Assembly (NCBI GenBank): GCA_019459055.1
Contig: JAIBEI010000027.1
Span: forward strand, 28,054-92,053
Reading direction: 5' to 3'
DNA length: 64,000 bases
From: Thiobacillus sp.
GTDB lineage: Bacteria > Pseudomonadota > Gammaproteobacteria > Burkholderiales > Thiobacillaceae
Shown: positions 1-8,098 of the stretch, in pieces
Position numbering within the stretch: the first letter of the stretch is position 1
Layout: every line of letters begins with the position of its first letter
The notes under the pieces: generated by a model
What the model saw: the letters and a program-made list of their open reading frames with translations, nothing else
Database searches by the model: none
What the model was told of the DNA's origin: nothing
Translations under genes and position numbers: made by a program

Positions 1-112
1 CCTGCTCCACGCCGGAGAGTCTGCCGCCGATGAAGGACCAGGCCAGCATGGCGCCCGAAAACATCGTCAGCGCCACCAGCATCCAGTTGTCCTGCAAAAA
101 TTGCATGTCCAT
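1..112 (-). CDS. Rhodanese-like membrane-anchored protein, N-terminal fragment
   Basis: Only the first 37 codons lie in the window; the gene runs off the left edge. The visible part starts at the ATG at 112 (a second ATG lies at 106) and holds one hydrophobic segment beginning NWMLVALTMFSGAML. This resembles the N-terminal anchor of YibN-type proteins, where a single helix precedes a rhodanese (sulfurtransferase) domain. The rhodanese domain itself is not visible, so the name is inference from the anchor and from the neighbouring DUF2892 gene, a pairing known from E. coli YgaP. It starts 12 bp after the stop of the DUF2892 gene and is probably the last gene of the efflux operon. Confidence 0.5.
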   Translation of the reverse strand, partial: MDMQFLQDNWMLVALTMFSGAMLAWSFIGGRLSGVEQ

Positions 113-124
113 GAATATTCTCGC

Positions 125-343
125 TTACAGGCCGCAGCCCGGCTTGATGCCGGCTTTTTTCAGCATGATGTCCATCGGGCAGAAACGGGTGAAGCCGGAC
201 TGGAACAGGTTGAATCCGACGAAGGCGGTGAACCACAGCCACGACAGCTGAGTCATGTCGGCGCTGCCGGAAAAGTGCGCCAGCGCCAGCGACAGCATGA
301 TGAAAAAACCGGCAATGATGCGGACCATGCGTTCAACGGTCAT
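125..343 (-). CDS. DUF2892 (YgaP-like) small inner-membrane protein
   Basis: This 72-aa protein has two hydrophobic segments, roughly residues 8-24 and 32-48, followed by the FQSGFTRFCPMD motif characteristic of the DUF2892 family. In E. coli YgaP this type of membrane domain is fused to a rhodanese domain; here the two seem to be separate adjacent genes. The start overlaps the RND stop in an ATGA arrangement (340-343), so translation is probably coupled. The role is unknown. The single Cys in the CP motif and the setting under a persulfide-sensor-type regulator suggest sulfur handling, which is inference. A second DUF2892 gene lies at 39535-39723. Confidence 0.85.
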   Translation of the reverse strand: MTVERMVRIIAGFFIMLSLALAHFSGSADMTQLSWLWFTAFVGFNLFQSGFTRFCPMDIMLKKAGIKPGCGL

Positions 344-3300
344 GGGTAGGACTCCTGTTGTTGGGAAGAAAGTTTGCGGTAATTGGCGGCGTAATACAGC
401 ACCGGAATCACCACTAGCGTGAGAAGGGTGGAGACAAAAATGCCAAAAATCAAGGATACCGCGAGCCCGGAGAAAATCGGGTCGTCGAGGATAAAAAATG
501 CACCCATCATGGCGGCGGCGCCGGTCAGCACGATGGGCTTGGCGCGGGTGGCGCCGGCCTGGATGACCGCTTCCTGGAAGTCCATGCCCTCGGCTACTTG
601 CTGGTTGATGAAATCGACGAGCAGGATGGAGTTGCGCACGATGATGCCAGCCAACGCGATCATGCCGATCATCGAGGTGGCGGTGAACTGGACGCCGAGC
701 AGGGCGTGGCCCGGCATGACGCCGATGACGGTGAGCGGAATCGGCGCCATGATGACGAGCGGCGTGAGGTAGCTCTTGAACTGCGCCACGACCAGGATGT
801 AGATCAGTATCAGTCCGAAGGCATAGGCGAGGCCCATGTCGCGGAAGGTCTCGTAGGTCACCTGCCATTCGCCATCCCACTTCAGGCTGAATCCGGCGTA
901 AGGGTCGGCAGGCTGGCGGATGAAATATTCGGCCAGCGTGCCGCCCTGTTCGAGCGCCACCTCCTTCAAGTCGCCGCGCATGCCGAACAGGCCGTACAGC
1001 GGCGAATCCAGCGCGCCGCCGGTGTCGCCGAGCACGTACACCACGGGCAGCAGGTTCTTGTGGTAGATGGTCTTTTCCCGCTCGCTTGGCATCACTTCCA
1101 CCAGTTCGGACAGCGGCACCAGATTGCCACCGCTGCCGCGCACCGTGAGCTTCAGCAGCTCGCCGATCGCGCTCTGGCGCTCCGGCGGCAGGGTGATGCG
1201 GACCGGGATTTCGTACTTGGCGCCGCTGCCGTGGATGGGGGTGACGTTCTCGCCGGCCAGTCCCATCTTCATCGCCGCGACGATGTCCTGCTGCGCCACC
1301 CCCGCCAGCGCCGCCTTGTTCTGCAGCACGCGCAGCACGAAGCGCTGGGCATCGTCCTCCACGGTGTCGTCGATGGCGACGATGCCATCGGTCTTCTCGA
1401 ACACCGCCCGCACCTGCTTGGCGACCTGCATCTGCGCGTCGTAGTCGGGGCCGTAGATTTCGGCGACGATGGGCGACATCACCGGCGGCCCGGGCGGCAC
1501 TTCGACCACCTTGACGTCGGCGCCGTGCTTCTTCGCGATGGCTTCGACGGCAGGGCGGATCGCCTGCGCGATGTCGTGGCTTTTGCGGTCGCGGTCGTGC
1601 TTGTCGACCAGATTGACCTGCAGGTCGCCCACCTCGGGGCCGGAACGCAGGTAATACTGCCGCACCAGGCCGTTGAAGTTGATCGGCGCAGCGGTGCCCG
1701 CATAGGCCTGGTAGTCGGTGACTTCGGGAACCGCAGTGACGGCCGACCCCATCTCGCTCAATACCTGGGCGGTCTTTTCCAGCGGCGTGCCGACCGGCAG
1801 GTCGACGACGATCTGGAATTCCGACTTGTTGTCGAACGGCAGCATTTTGAGGATGACCAGCTGCACCCCTGGCAGCGCGACCGAAACCAGGATCGCGAGG
1901 CCGATTCCCAGCCACAGCATGCGGCGTGCGCCGCGGCCTTCGGTGCCGCGCAGGAACGGCGTCAGCCGGGTGCGGAACAGAGTCAGAAGCCTGGTTTCGC
2001 CGCCATGCGTGTCGTGTGCGGACTGCTTGATCAGCTTGAGGGCCAGCCAGGGCGTGATGATGAAGGCGATCGCCAGCGAAATCAGCATGCCGATCGAGGC
2101 ATTGATCGGGATCGGGCTCATGTACGGCCCCATCAGGCCGGTGACGAAGGCCATCGGCAGCAACGCGGCGATCACGGTAAAGGTGGCGAGGATGGTCGGG
2201 CCGCCCACCTCGTCGACCGCGCGCGGAATGATGGCTTCGAGGCCGTCGTGATCCAGCCCCATGCGGCGGTGGATGTTTTCCACCACCACGATGGCGTCGT
2301 CGACCAGGATGCCGATCGAGAAGATCAGCGCGAACAGCGACACCCGGTTCAGCGTGAAGCCCCACGCCCACGAGGCGAACAACGTGGCCGCCAGCGTCAG
2401 CATCACCGCCGCGCCGACGATCAGGGCTTCGCGGCGGCCGATGGCGAACAGCACCAGCAGCACCACCGAGGCGGTGGCGAAGATCAACTTCTGGATTAGC
2501 TTCTTGGCCTTGTCGTCGGCGGTGGCGCCGTAGTTGCGGGTGACGCTGACCTCGACCCCCTCGGGCAGCACGCTGCCATGCAGCGAATTCACCCGCTCGA
2601 TCACCTTTTCGGCGACCTCGACCGCGTTTTCGCCCGGTTTTTTGGAAATGGCCAGCGTCACCGCCGGATAGGTCTGCCCCCGCTCGGCCGGGTGCGGCCC
2701 GCCCGCACCCGGGGCGTGCCAGACGTAGCGCGCCGGCTGGTCTGGCCCGGCGGCGACGCTGGCCACATCCGTCATGTAAACCGGGCTGCCCTGCGCGACG
2801 CCGACCACCAGTTGCTTGACGTCGTCGGCGCCGCTGAGGAAGGTGCCGGTCTGCACCAGGATTTCCTGATTGCCCGACACCAGCGTGCCGGACGGCTGCG
2901 CCGCGTTGGACACCTGCAGGGCGTCGCGGATGTCCTGCGCCGACACGCCGAACGACGCCATGCGGTCGGGGTCCATCAGCACCCGTACCGCGCGGCCGGG
3001 GCCGCCGAGGGTGGTGACTTCGCGGGTGCCGGCGATCCGCTTCAGCTCGATTTCCGCGGCGTGCGCCACCTGTTCCAGCTCGTAGGCGCCGCGCGTCTCG
3101 TCGCGTGTCCACAGGGTCACGGTGACGATCGGCACGTCGTCGATGCCGACCGGCTTGATGATGGGTTCGCCGACGCCGAGTTCGGGCGACACCCAGTCGA
3201 GGTTGGCCTGGATGGTGTCGTACAGCCGCACCAGCGCCTGGGTGCGGTCCTGGCCGACCAGGTACTGCACGGTCAGCACCGCCATGCCGGGCCTGGAAAC

Positions 3301-3555
3301 CGAATAGATGTGCTCGATGCCGGCGATCTGCGACAGCACCTGCTCGGCGGGTGTGGCGACCAGCGCTTCCACGTCCCGTGCCGAAGCGCCGGGGAAAGGG
3401 ATGAATACGTTGGCCATGGTCACGTTGATCTGCGGCTCTTCCTCGCGCGGCGTGACCAGGATGGCGAACAGGCCCAACAGCGCCGCGATCAGCGCGATCA
3501 GCGGGGTGAGCTGGGAGGTGAGGAAGAAGCGGGCGATGCGTCCGGAGAGTCCCAT
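340..3555 (-). CDS. RND-family efflux permease (AcrB/HAE-like)
   Basis: This 1071-aa protein has the full RND architecture: a first transmembrane helix at about residues 13-34, a large periplasmic loop, a helix bundle from about 357, then a second loop and bundle. The proton-relay aspartate pair of transmembrane helix 4 is at residues 419-420 in GILVDDAIVVVENIHRRM. The length fits the family's usual 1020-1070. It should work with the adaptor encoded just upstream (3567-4607) to export a substrate driven by proton influx. No outer-membrane channel gene is visible, so the pump must share one or have it outside the window. The substrate is not evident. The likely ArsR-type regulator points to sulfide, persulfide or another thiophilic stress rather than to antibiotics, but that is inference. 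Confidence 0.93.
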   Translation of the reverse strand: MGLSGRIARFFLTSQLTPLIALIAALLGLFAILVTPREEEPQINVTMANVFIPFPGASARDVEALVATPAEQVLSQIAGIEHIYSVSRPGMAVLTVQYLVGQDRTQALVRLYDTIQANLDWVSPELGVGEPIIKPVGIDDVPIVTVTLWTRDETRGAYELEQVAHAAEIELKRIAGTREVTTLGGPGRAVRVLMDPDRMASFGVSAQDIRDALQVSNAAQPSGTLVSGNQEILVQTGTFLSGADDVKQLVVGVAQGSPVYMTDVASVAAGPDQPARYVWHAPGAGGPHPAERGQTYPAVTLAISKKPGENAVEVAEKVIERVNSLHGSVLPEGVEVSVTRNYGATADDKAKKLIQKLIFATASVVLLVLFAIGRREALIVGAAVMLTLAATLFASWAWGFTLNRVSLFALIFSIGILVDDAIVVVENIHRRMGLDHDGLEAIIPRAVDEVGGPTILATFTVIAALLPMAFVTGLMGPYMSPIPINASIGMLISLAIAFIITPWLALKLIKQSAHDTHGGETRLLTLFRTRLTPFLRGTEGRGARRMLWLGIGLAILVSVALPGVQLVILKMLPFDNKSEFQIVVDLPVGTPLEKTAQVLSEMGSAVTAVPEVTDYQAYAGTAAPINFNGLVRQYYLRSGPEVGDLQVNLVDKHDRDRKSHDIAQAIRPAVEAIAKKHGADVKVVEVPPGPPVMSPIVAEIYGPDYDAQMQVAKQVRAVFEKTDGIVAIDDTVEDDAQRFVLRVLQNKAALAGVAQQDIVAAMKMGLAGENVTPIHGSGAKYEIPVRITLPPERQSAIGELLKLTVRGSGGNLVPLSELVEVMPSEREKTIYHKNLLPVVYVLGDTGGALDSPLYGLFGMRGDLKEVALEQGGTLAEYFIRQPADPYAGFSLKWDGEWQVTYETFRDMGLAYAFGLILIYILVVAQFKSYLTPLVIMAPIPLTVIGVMPGHALLGVQFTATSMIGMIALAGIIVRNSILLVDFINQQVAEGMDFQEAVIQAGATRAKPIVLTGAAAMMGAFFILDDPIFSGLAVSLIFGIFVSTLLTLVVIPVLYYAANYRKLSSQQQESYP

Positions 3556-3566
3556 GCGCGTTCCTG

Positions 3567-4607
3567 TTACCTGGCAGGCACGTTGGCGACGCTTTTGGCG
3601 TGGATCCCCGCCTTGACCGGATCGAGCGCGATGACCTCGCCCGGATTAAGACCGGCCAGCACTTCCACCTGGCCGCGCCCGTTGGGCGTGCCGAGACGGA
3701 TCTGCCGCAGGCTCACCCTGTCGTCCTTGGCCACGTACACTGCGGTGAGCTCGGAGCGGCGCACCACCGCGCTCGACGGGATGGTGAGCTTGCGCGCGCT
3801 GCCGATCGAGAAATGTGCGCGGGCGAACATGCCGGGGATGACGCCTTCCAGGCTGGCCGGCAGGTCGATTCGCACCCTGACCGTGTGGGTGGCCGTATCC
3901 GCCGACGGCAGCACGGTGACGCCGGCAGCGTCGATCCATTTGTTGAGCGAGGGGATTTCGACCGCCACGCGCGGCGCGGCCTTGATTTCCGCCAGCTTGT
4001 ACTGCGGGATGTTGGCGATCACCCGCATATCCTTGGGGTCGAAGCCGGTCATCAGCGGGGTGCCGGGGGCGACGGTTTCCCCCATCTCCACGTGGCGGGC
4101 GGCGACCACGCCCGAATACGGCGCGGTGATCACGGTGTAGCCGCTCACCGCCGCGGTCTGGCCGACGCCGGCGCGCGCCGCGCGCGCCGCCGCCTCGGCG
4201 GCGCGGAACTCGGCGGTGGCGCGGTCGAGCGCGGCCTGGCTGATGAATTTCTGCTGAAAAAGCTGCTGCTGGCGCTGATAGTTGGCGCGGGCATTGGCCA
4301 GCGTGGCATCGGCCTGCGCCACCTGCGCCTGGCTGCCCGCCACGGCGGCCGACAGTTCCCGTGCGGAAAGCCGGACGATGACCGCGCCTGCCTTGACATA
4401 GTCGCCGGCGTCGAAGTTGACCGCCGACACGCGCCCCGCCACCTGCGCCGCGATCGTGGATTGCTTGACGGCCTCGACGGTGGCTTCGGTGGAGTAGCCG
4501 GTGTCGACCATCTGGTATTTCACCGGGGCAATCGCAAAGGGCAGGGCTGCCCAGGCGGACGAGGACGCAAGGATGAGGCAGGCCAGCAAACGGGCGGGGT
4601 TCAGCAC
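3567..4607 (-). CDS. RND efflux periplasmic adaptor (HlyD/MFP family)
   Basis: A 346-aa membrane-fusion protein. It starts at GTG 4607 with GGAGG (4615-4619) seven bases upstream. Residues 1-20 form a signal peptide ending near SSAWA. The barrel-sandwich (lipoyl) half-motifs flank a coiled-coil hairpin at about residues 85-145, rich in Ala, Gln and Arg (LFQQKFISQAALDRA), followed by a beta-barrel. It bridges the inner-membrane pump to an outer-membrane channel. The stop is 11 bp before the RND start. Its promoter (4632-4663) is overlapped by a perfect palindrome, so the adaptor-pump-DUF2892 unit is probably repressed by the upstream ArsR-type protein. Confidence 0.92.
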   Translation of the reverse strand: MLNPARLLACLILASSSAWAALPFAIAPVKYQMVDTGYSTEATVEAVKQSTIAAQVAGRVSAVNFDAGDYVKAGAVIVRLSARELSAAVAGSQAQVAQADATLANARANYQRQQQLFQQKFISQAALDRATAEFRAAEAAARAARAGVGQTAAVSGYTVITAPYSGVVAARHVEMGETVAPGTPLMTGFDPKDMRVIANIPQYKLAEIKAAPRVAVEIPSLNKWIDAAGVTVLPSADTATHTVRVRIDLPASLEGVIPGMFARAHFSIGSARKLTIPSSAVVRRSELTAVYVAKDDRVSLRQIRLGTPNGRGQVEVLAGLNPGEVIALDPVKAGIHAKSVANVPAR

Positions 4608-4631
4608 AGGGGCACCTCCAGGAAAGCGTCT

Positions 4632-4663
4632 ATTAGAATATTCTAATTAAGTATTTGATTCAA
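4632..4663 (-). promoter_or_regulatory. Efflux-operon promoter with overlapping palindromic operator
   Basis: Reading the minus strand, TTGAAT (4663-4658) and TATTCT (4640-4635) are 17 bp apart and make a plausible sigma-70 promoter. The -10 lies inside a perfect 16-bp palindrome, ATTAGAATATTCTAAT (4632-4647). BigR-like ArsR repressors bind AT-rich palindromes of this kind, and such a regulator is encoded just upstream at 4793-5122. Binding here would block the -10. The palindrome and hexamers are seen directly; the link to the regulator is inferred. Confidence 0.7.
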
Positions 4664-4724
4664 GCGCTTGGATGGTGATTCTGGCGCAAGTTGCGGCGCC
4701 GCGGCTGTTTCAAGTATGCACCAT

Positions 4725-4760
4725 AAACAAAGGCCCGGTACGCTTGCGCGTAGCCGGGCC
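4725..4760 (-). terminator. Rho-independent terminator after the ArsR-type gene
   Basis: On the minus strand GGCCCGG and CCGGGCC pair around an inner TACGC/GCGTA stem with a GCAA loop, followed by TTTGTTT. This closes the regulator transcript and separates it from the efflux operon promoter. Confidence 0.8.
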
Positions 4761-4792
4761 GGGCGCTGCCAAGGCGCGTTGGCGCGTTGCGT

Positions 4793-5122
4793 TTACTTGG
4801 TGAAGCCGCAGAACACGTCGCGCATCATGCTCAGCAATTTGAGCGTGCGGGTGTCGCCGACGCGGTAGAACACGCGATTGGCGACCTTGCGGGTGCGCAG
4901 CACGCCCTTGTCGCGCAGGATGGCGAGGTGCTGCGAGATGTTGCTTTGCGAGGTGCCGACGTGGTCGACGATTTCCTGCACGCTGATTTCCTTGTCGCCC
5001 AGCACGCAGAGAATTTTCAGGCGCAGCGGATGCGACATGGCTTTCATCGCACGCGAGGCCTGCTCGATGTGCTCGTCCTTGTCCATGAGGTCCACTTCGT
5101 CCCAATCAGCTGCCATATTCAT
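4793..5122 (-). CDS. ArsR-family repressor of the BigR/SqrR/YgaV (persulfide-sensor) type
   Basis: A 109-aa winged-helix protein with a recognition helix around TSQSNISQHLAILRDKGVL (residues 57-75). It has exactly two cysteines that matter, C39 in LKILCVLG and C105 in DVFCGF, 66 residues apart. That spacing matches the cysteine pair of BigR and SqrR, which form a tetrasulfide or disulfide bridge when exposed to persulfides and then release DNA. It lacks the CxC motif of arsenic-sensing ArsR. The start at 5122 has GAGG nearby. It lies upstream of the efflux/DUF2892/rhodanese operon and probably represses it. It has its own terminator. Family and cysteine spacing are seen; sensing persulfide is inference. 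Confidence 0.85.
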   Translation of the reverse strand: MNMAADWDEVDLMDKDEHIEQASRAMKAMSHPLRLKILCVLGDKEISVQEIVDHVGTSQSNISQHLAILRDKGVLRTRKVANRVFYRVGDTRTLKLLSMMRDVFCGFTK

Positions 5123-5288
5123 AACCTCGGTCCTGTTCGTGTAGTACCCTGATGCGACCGGGCTCCGGGTGGAAACTCAGGCCGCGCATGGCGTTATTGA
5201 AGCAACATTACGCCTTGCTTATAGATTAGCAATCACGCATATATTAAAATAATTCCACAAAAACGAGTCAGGTTATACAAATTTCTTC

Positions 5289-6830
5289 ATGAAGACCCTG
5301 CCGGTTCTCCTCATCATCCTCGACGGCTTTGGCTGCCGCGCGGAACGCGCCGACAATGCAATCGCCCAGGCCAGCAAGCCCAACTGGGACCGCTTGTGGA
5401 AGCATCATCCGCACACCCTCATTCATGCGTCGGAGTCCGAGGTGGGCCTGCCCAAGGGGCAAATGGGCAACTCCGAGGTGGGGCACCTGAACATCGGCGC
5501 GGGGCGCGTGGTGTACCAGGAGTTCACCCGTATCGACCGCGCCATCGAGTCCGGCTATTTCTACACCAACCCGGCCCTGCTGAATGCGGTGCACCTGGCG
5601 CGCGACAACGGCAAGACCCTGCACGTGCTGGGCCTGCTGTCGGACGGCGGGGTGCACAGCCATGAATCGCACTTCCACGCACTGCTCGACCTGGCGGTGC
5701 GCGAGGGCCTCAACAAGGTGTGCCTGCACGTGTTTCTGGACGGACGCGACACGCCGCCGAAAAGCGCCGAGGTGTATTTGCGCCGCCTGAACGAAAAAAT
5801 CGAACAGGCCGGCATCGGCCACATCGCGTCGATGATCGGCCGCTACTTCGCGATGGACCGCGATCGCCGCTGGCAGCGGGTCAAATCGGCCTACGACCTC
5901 TTGACCCAGGGGCGCGCCGAATTCATGGCGGAGAACCCGCAGGCCGGGCTGGAGGCCGCCTACGCGCGTGGCGAGACCGACGAATTCGTCAAGGCCACCG
6001 CGATCCTGCCGCCCAATGGCAAGCCGGTGAAAATGGAAGACGGCGATTCGGTCATCTTCCTCAACTTCCGCTCCGACCGCGCGCGCCAGCTGTCGCGGCC
6101 GTTCATCGAGCGCGATTTCAGCGAATTCGAACGCGAAGTAACCCCGCGCCTGGCCACCTATTGCACGCTGACCGGCTACAGCGACGATTTTGCTGTGTCG
6201 GTAGCGTTCCCGCCCGAACGCATCAAGAACGGTCTCGGCGAATACATCGCCAGGCTCGGCCTGCGCCAGCTGCGCATCGCCGAGACCGAGAAATACCCGC
6301 ACGTCACCTTCTTCTTCAACGGCGGCGAGGAAGTGTCTTTCCCCGGCGAGGACCGGGTGCTGGTGCCGTCGCCCGACGTCGCCACCTACGACATGAAGCC
6401 CGAAATGAGCGCCTTCGAGGTGACCGAAAAACTGGTCGCCGCGATCGACAGCAAGCAATACGATGTCATCGTCTGCAACTACGCCAATCCGGACATGGTG
6501 GGGCATACCGGCGACCTGCAGGCGGCCATCAAGGCGATCGAAACGGTGGACGCCTGCCTCGGCCGGGTGGTCGAGGCCCAGCTGGCGCGTAGTGGCGAGG
6601 TGCTGGTGACCGCCGACCACGGCAATGCCGAATTGATGCGCGATACCGAAACCGGCCAGGCCCACACTGCGCATACCCTGAACCTGGTGCCGCTGATTTA
6701 CGTCGGACGGCGCCCAGCCACGCTGGCGGAAACCGGGGCGCTCGAAGACATCAGCCCGACCCTGCTGAAAATGATGGGTTTGCCGCCGCCCCCCGAAATG
6801 ACCGGTGAAGCCCTGGTGCAATTCGAGTAA
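5289..6830 (+). CDS. gpmI: 2,3-bisphosphoglycerate-independent phosphoglycerate mutase
   Basis: A 513-aa cofactor-independent mutase that interconverts 3- and 2-phosphoglycerate in glycolysis and gluconeogenesis. The metal-binding ILDGFG (D12), the phosphoserine motif GNSEVGH (S62) and the C-terminal metal site TADHGNAE are all present. Length is typical of the family (about 510). It begins a plus-strand run with the EnvC-like, CtpA-like and ThiF-like genes, an order common in betaproteobacteria. The 166-bp gap to the divergent ArsR gene is AT-rich at 5218-5260 and should hold both promoters. Confidence 0.97.
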   Translation: MKTLPVLLIILDGFGCRAERADNAIAQASKPNWDRLWKHHPHTLIHASESEVGLPKGQMGNSEVGHLNIGAGRVVYQEFTRIDRAIESGYFYTNPALLNAVHLARDNGKTLHVLGLLSDGGVHSHESHFHALLDLAVREGLNKVCLHVFLDGRDTPPKSAEVYLRRLNEKIEQAGIGHIASMIGRYFAMDRDRRWQRVKSAYDLLTQGRAEFMAENPQAGLEAAYARGETDEFVKATAILPPNGKPVKMEDGDSVIFLNFRSDRARQLSRPFIERDFSEFEREVTPRLATYCTLTGYSDDFAVSVAFPPERIKNGLGEYIARLGLRQLRIAETEKYPHVTFFFNGGEEVSFPGEDRVLVPSPDVATYDMKPEMSAFEVTEKLVAAIDSKQYDVIVCNYANPDMVGHTGDLQAAIKAIETVDACLGRVVEAQLARSGEVLVTADHGNAELMRDTETGQAHTAHTLNLVPLIYVGRRPATLAETGALEDISPTLLKMMGLPPPPEMTGEALVQFE

Positions 6831-6861
6831 ACCGGGTGCAAGTTCGGGTAAGCTCATCCGG

Positions 6862-8097
6862 GTGAACTTCAGACCATTTTTCGTCCTGCTGATATTGATC
6901 TGGCCGTTGTGCGCCAGCGCCAACCAGGCCGATCGCACGCAATCCGAACTCGCTGCCCTCAAGCAGCGCCTGCAAACCCTGCAGCAGGAATTTCGCAGTA
7001 CTCAGGCGCACCGCAAGGAAGCGGCCGACGAGCTGGGCCAGTCCGAGCGCGCGATCAGCAGCGCGCTGCGCCAGTTGCGCCAGCTGGACGGCGAACGCCA
7101 GCGCGCCCAGACTGATTTGCAGGCGCTGACGCAACAGACTGACGCTACGACGGCGCGCATCCGTGCACAGCAGGCCCACCTCGCCCAGGCGCTCAAGGCC
7201 GCCTACCAGCACGGGCAGGGCGATGCGCTCAAACTCGTGCTTAACGGCGCGGACCCCAACCAGGCCGCGCGCGATCTGCGTTACCTGGCGCACCTGTCGC
7301 GCGCCCGGCACGAGACGATCGAGGGGCTTCGCGCCGACCTGGCGAAACTGGCAGCGCTGCAGCAGCAAACCGAACAGAAGTCGACCGAGCTGGCGCAGCT
7401 GCAGAAGGCCCGCGAAGCCGAGCAAAAGAAACTGCTGGCCGACAAGCGCGCCCGTGAACGGATCCTGCAAAAGCTGTCGGTGCAAATCCAGCAGCAGCGG
7501 CGTGAAATTTCCAACCTCAAGCGCGACGAGCGCAGCCTGACGCAACTGGTGGAGCGCCTCAACCGGCTGATGGCGCAGCAGGCGGCGCGTGCACGTGCCG
7601 CCCAACAGGCGCAAAAGAATCAAAAAGACGGGAAGAACGCGGCGAGCCAGCGCCGTGCCCTGGGCGTCAATACCGAAACACCGGTGGCGTTCCGCTCCGG
7701 CAAGCCCTTTTCAGGTTTGAAAGGTTCACTGCGGCTGCCGGTCGCCGGGGAACTGATGAACCGCTTCGGCGCTCCGAGAGAAGGCGGAGGCGTGAGTTGG
7801 AAAGGCCTGTTCATTCGCGCGACGGAGGGTGCCGCCGTGAAGGCGATCGCAGCCGGTCAGGTGGTGTTTGCCGAGTGGCTGCGCGGCTTTGGCAACCTTA
7901 TTATTGTCGACCACGGGGAGGGCTATATGAGTCTGTACAGTAATAATGAAAGTCTGTATAAGCAGGTGGGCGAACGGGTCCAGCCCGGTGACGCCATCGC
8001 CACCGTCGGCAATAGTGGCGGCCAGCCCGACCCCGGCCTGTATTTTGAAATGCGGCATCAAAGCCGTCCTGTTAATCCCCTCCTGTGGGTGAAGTGA
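6862..8097 (+). CDS. EnvC-like murein hydrolase activator (coiled coil plus LytM/M23 domain)
   Basis: A 411-aa periplasmic protein. GTG 6862 is chosen because it puts a clean signal peptide (residues 1-17, ending CASA) first; an earlier ATG at 6805 would overlap gpmI and bury that signal. A long Gln/Ala/Arg coiled coil fills roughly residues 25-250, followed by a LytM (peptidase M23) domain from about 285. The strict HxxxD and HxH zinc ligands of active M23 enzymes are not obvious (the end reads YFEMRHQSRPVNPLLWVK), so it should be a non-catalytic activator of cell-separation amidases, as EnvC is of AmiA/AmiB. It lies 31 bp after gpmI and 1 bp before ctpA. Confidence 0.88.
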   Translation: MNFRPFFVLLILIWPLCASANQADRTQSELAALKQRLQTLQQEFRSTQAHRKEAADELGQSERAISSALRQLRQLDGERQRAQTDLQALTQQTDATTARIRAQQAHLAQALKAAYQHGQGDALKLVLNGADPNQAARDLRYLAHLSRARHETIEGLRADLAKLAALQQQTEQKSTELAQLQKAREAEQKKLLADKRARERILQKLSVQIQQQRREISNLKRDERSLTQLVERLNRLMAQQAARARAAQQAQKNQKDGKNAASQRRALGVNTETPVAFRSGKPFSGLKGSLRLPVAGELMNRFGAPREGGGVSWKGLFIRATEGAAVKAIAAGQVVFAEWLRGFGNLIIVDHGEGYMSLYSNNESLYKQVGERVQPGDAIATVGNSGGQPDPGLYFEMRHQSRPVNPLLWVK

Positions 8098-8098
8098 G

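Noticed and set aside
125..3112. A 995-aa open frame on the minus strand over the RND gene
   Set aside because: It is a shadow frame of the RND gene caused by high GC. Its composition is Arg/Gly/Pro-rich and without domains; only its last 72 residues, read from 343, form the real DUF2892 protein.
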